From positions 62,001 to 126,000 of the forward strand of contig NZ_CABFVH010000007.1 of assembly GCF_902141855.1 (NCBI RefSeq): a stretch of 64,000 nt of DNA, given 5' to 3'. This document shows positions 62,099-64,000 of this stretch, piece by piece. The notes beneath the pieces were generated by a model. It had not been told where the DNA came from and ran no database searches. It worked only from the letters and a program-made list of their open reading frames with translations. The stretch is from Methylobacterium dankookense (GTDB taxonomy: Bacteria > Pseudomonadota > Alphaproteobacteria > Rhizobiales > Beijerinckiaceae). Within the stretch, counting starts at the first letter, position 1. Each line of letters begins with the position of its first letter. A program made the translations under genes and the position numbers.

Positions 62099-62581
62099 TT
62101 ACTGGCGGCCTTCCTTCTGGGCGTTCTTGTCGAGCCAGGACGTAAGTTCCTTGATGCTCTTCTCCTGCTCCTGGATGGTCTTCTCGGCGATCTTCTTCGC
62201 CTCGGGATTGTCGCCGTTCTTGAGCCCGACCTGGGCCATCGCGATGGCGCCCTGGTGGTGCGGGATCATCGCGCAGATCCAGGCGACGTCGGCGTCCTTG
62301 GCCATCATCCCCTGCATCATGGGACCGTTCATCGACATCATGGCCTGCTGCAGGCCCTTCTGGGCCTCGGTCATCTGGCCGCCCATGCCCTGCATGGCCT
62401 GGGACATGTGACCCTGCATGTCCTTCATCGAGTCCTCCTTGGCGGCCGACGCCGCCTTGCAGGCCGCGGGAAGCTCGAACGAGGGCCCCTGCATGGAGCC
62501 GTGGTCGTGGTCGGCGGCGAAGGCCGCTCCGGTGCCGGCGAGCGCCAGGGTCGCGGCGAGGGTCAGGGTGCGAACGAACAA
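62099..62581 (-). CDS. DUF305 exported protein (first)
   Basis: The 160-residue protein has a signal peptide ([20 protein letters not shown]) and a Met/His-rich mature part ([34 protein letters not shown]) followed by the DUF305 motif [18 protein letters not shown]. The Met and His residues suit copper or silver buffering in the periplasm. The function of DUF305 is unproven. It starts 55 bp downstream of the Csp-like gene stop and ends 67 bp before the copA start. Confidence 0.85.
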   Translation of the reverse strand: MFVRTLTLAATLALAGTGAAFAADHDHGSMQGPSFELPAACKAASAAKEDSMKDMQGHMSQAMQGMGGQMTEAQKGLQQAMMSMNGPMMQGMMAKDADVAWICAMIPHHQGAIAMAQVGLKNGDNPEAKKIAEKTIQEQEKSIKELTSWLDKNAQKEGRQ

Positions 62582-62636
62582 GATTGCCTCCTCAGGTTGG
62601 TTGGCGGGGGCGGCCGGTCGAGCCGCCGCGTCGGGT

Positions 62637-62969
62637 TCAGGCGGCCATCTTCCGGCAGCTCTCGGCGCAGGCCCGGCACTGCCGGACGCAGTCCTGCATG
62701 TCGCCGACCTGCTCGCAGCTCCTGGCGCAAGCCTCGCAGACCTCGGCGCAGGCCCGGCAGGTGTGCTTGTGCTCGGGGGTGCCGATCAGCATGAAGTGCG
62801 CCGAGGTCCGGCAGATCTCCGCGCAGGCCATCATCAGGCGGAAATGCCCCGGCTCGACGTGCTTCCCGCCGGCCGGCAGGCAGTGGTTCGAGGCCATGCC
62901 CAGGCAGGTCTGGTAGCAGCGCAGGCACTCGTCGATGCATGATTGCATCTCGCTCGACACGTGGCTCAT
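62637..62969 (-). CDS. Four-helix-bundle copper storage protein (Csp-like)
   Basis: The 110-residue protein contains 16 cysteines in helical CxxxC-type spacing: MQSCIDECLRCYQTCLGMAS, MACAEICRTSAHF, HTCRACAEVCEACARSCEQV and CVRQCRACAESCRKMAA. This is the layout of Csp copper storage proteins, which fill a four-helix tube with Cu(I)-thiolates. No signal peptide is visible, so a cytosolic Csp3-type role is likely. The region upstream is AT-rich and contains AAGGA before the ATG. Confidence 0.9.
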   Translation of the reverse strand: MSHVSSEMQSCIDECLRCYQTCLGMASNHCLPAGGKHVEPGHFRLMMACAEICRTSAHFMLIGTPEHKHTCRACAEVCEACARSCEQVGDMQDCVRQCRACAESCRKMAA

Positions 62970-63149
62970 TCAGGCATCCTTCTCGCTTATATTGGCGAAT
63001 GAGGGCAAAGCTAGAGATCTGACAAAGTATTAACTCGATCAGCCAGCTATAACCTGGATAGCAAACTCCCCAATCCGCGAAGCGTTCAGAAATAAATACT
63101 CTGGACGATCACGGATTTGGGAGAGCCGCCTACCTGCGCGAGGGCGACC

Positions 63150-63548
63150 TCACTGGGTGCCCTTCTTCTTGAGGAAGGCCTCCATCTGGGCGATCTCGAC
63201 GTCCTGGGCCTTGATGATCTCCTCGGCCAGCTTCCGGATCTCGGGGTCCTTGGAATGCTGGAGGGCGACCTTGGCCATGGCAACGGCCCCCTTGTGGTGG
63301 GGGATCATGCCGCGCACGAAGTCGACGTCGACGTCGTTCGTGTAGCGGATGTCCATGTCCCGGTGCATCTCGGCGCCGACGTCCCGGAACGCCTTCGTGG
63401 CCGGCGTGTCCGCCTTGTCCGTCGCCGTCATCGTGGCGTGGTCGTGCCCGGCATGTCCGGCATGGTCGTGGGCCTCGTGCGCCAGGGCGATGCCCAAGAG
63501 ACCGAGGGCCAGGGCCGCGGCGGCGAGTGTCGAGGTCAGCGTCTTCAT
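63150..63548 (-). CDS. DUF305 exported protein (second)
   Basis: This 132-residue protein has a signal peptide ([20 protein letters not shown]) and a His-rich early mature region ([17 protein letters not shown]), then [20 protein letters not shown], the DUF305 core. It is shorter and less Met-rich than the neighbouring DUF305 protein, with a similar C-terminal helix ([20 protein letters not shown]). It probably binds metal in the periplasm. It lies 180 bp upstream of the Csp-like gene and 26 bp after the next gene's stop. Confidence 0.85.
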   Translation of the reverse strand: MKTLTSTLAAAALALGLLGIALAHEAHDHAGHAGHDHATMTATDKADTPATKAFRDVGAEMHRDMDIRYTNDVDVDFVRGMIPHHKGAVAMAKVALQHSKDPEIRKLAEEIIKAQDVEIAQMEAFLKKKGTQ

Positions 63549-63574
63549 CGAAGGATTCTTCCTGGTGCTTCGGG

Positions 63575-63940
63575 TCAGTTGAACTTGCCGCTGGCGGTCG
63601 CGCCGTCGGGGCCTGTGAGCTGCACCGCGCCCTTCGGGCTGTCGCCGAGGGCCGCCGCGGCCTTGCCGGTCAGGCGGTTGCCGTCGGCGGGCTCCAGGGG
63701 CACGCGGGTCGGCTTGCCGCCGACGACGAGGATGGCCGTGCCCTTGAAGCCCGCGGCCGGGACCGGCTTCTGGCCCTCGTCGGACACGAACACGTTGACG
63801 GTCTCGCCCTTGGCGACGAGCTCGACGTGGAACTTGCCCGCGTCCGCCACCCGGCCGCCGTGCTGGCCGGCGGTCTCGTGGGCGTAGGCGGCGGTCGCGG
63901 CCAGGAGGGCGCCGGCCAGGGTCAGTCTCGGAAGCATCAT
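63575..63940 (-). CDS. Small exported protein of the metal-resistance block
   Basis: The 121-residue protein has a signal peptide ([20 protein letters not shown]) and a mature beta-rich domain ([34 protein letters not shown]) with N-terminal His residues ([10 protein letters not shown]). Similar small exported proteins accompany metal RND adaptors, and the layout resembles a metal-binding domain found at adaptor N-termini. Family not certain. The 5' flank runs to the window edge. Confidence 0.6.
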   Translation of the reverse strand: MMLPRLTLAGALLAATAAYAHETAGQHGGRVADAGKFHVELVAKGETVNVFVSDEGQKPVPAAGFKGTAILVVGGKPTRVPLEPADGNRLTGKAAAALGDSPKGAVQLTGPDGATASGKFN

Positions 63941-64000
63941 GCTCAGGTCTCCTCTCGGGGTTCAGTAGGCCTCGGCCGGGCGCGGGCGCGCTCCGTCCGG

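Overview
The window is uniformly GC-rich, gene-dense alphaproteobacterial DNA. The hemY/mitofilin gene pair, the complete C-P lyase locus with a TIGR03223-type (DUF1045) gene, the RMF-like protein and REP-like GC hairpins fit Hyphomicrobiales, most likely a Methylobacterium or Methylorubrum relative. The genus is inferred from gene content; no 16S gene is present.

Layout. (1) 1-4220: end of a mitofilin-like gene, hemY, a Nudix hydrolase, tRNA-Thr and a small CxxC protein. (2) 4221-9731: a TetR-controlled RND efflux operon (small membrane protein, TetR, adaptor, pump) with an unusually clear operator-promoter. (3) 9776-14971: an AlkA glycosylase, a matrixin-type RTX metalloprotease built from 231-bp tandem repeats, a DUF2778-like protein and two small ORFs. 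(4) 15038-26503: phosphonate uptake and C-P lyase genes (phnGHIJKLMN, phnF, phnCDEE and a 2H-phosphoesterase gene) with a perfect 26-bp operator. (5) 26625-30957: an RMF-like gene and a four-carbon acid-sugar operon (kdgT-like permease, DUF1537 kinase, PdxA2, DeoR). (6) 31568-32846: two small proteins and a metallophosphoesterase, ending at tRNA-Gly(CCC).

(7) 33300-46330: an accessory block with plasmid and phage character. It holds a second metallophosphoesterase, a tightly packed set of unrecognised genes headed by a Cro-like regulator, a scar joining two truncated genes, and a Rep_3-like replication initiator preceded by palindromic repeats that look like its origin or operator. No integrase, transposase or partner att site was recognised.

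(8) 46718-63940: a heavy-metal resistance block. It contains a CzcI/CzcB/CzcA-like efflux set, a MerR-controlled P1B ATPase operon that also carries lspA, a YafK-like lipoprotein and ccdA, then a DUF4396 protein, a CopA-type ATPase, a Csp-like copper storage protein and two DUF305 proteins. Genes in this block export metal from the cytoplasm (P-type ATPases), move it out of the periplasm (RND pump) and buffer it (Csp, DUF305 and His/Met-rich segments).

The strongest leads for something new are two adjacent small accessory proteins ending in SSB-like C-terminal tips, the DUF1045 2H protein as a possible PhnP substitute, and the ATPase-LspA-lipoprotein-CcdA operon.
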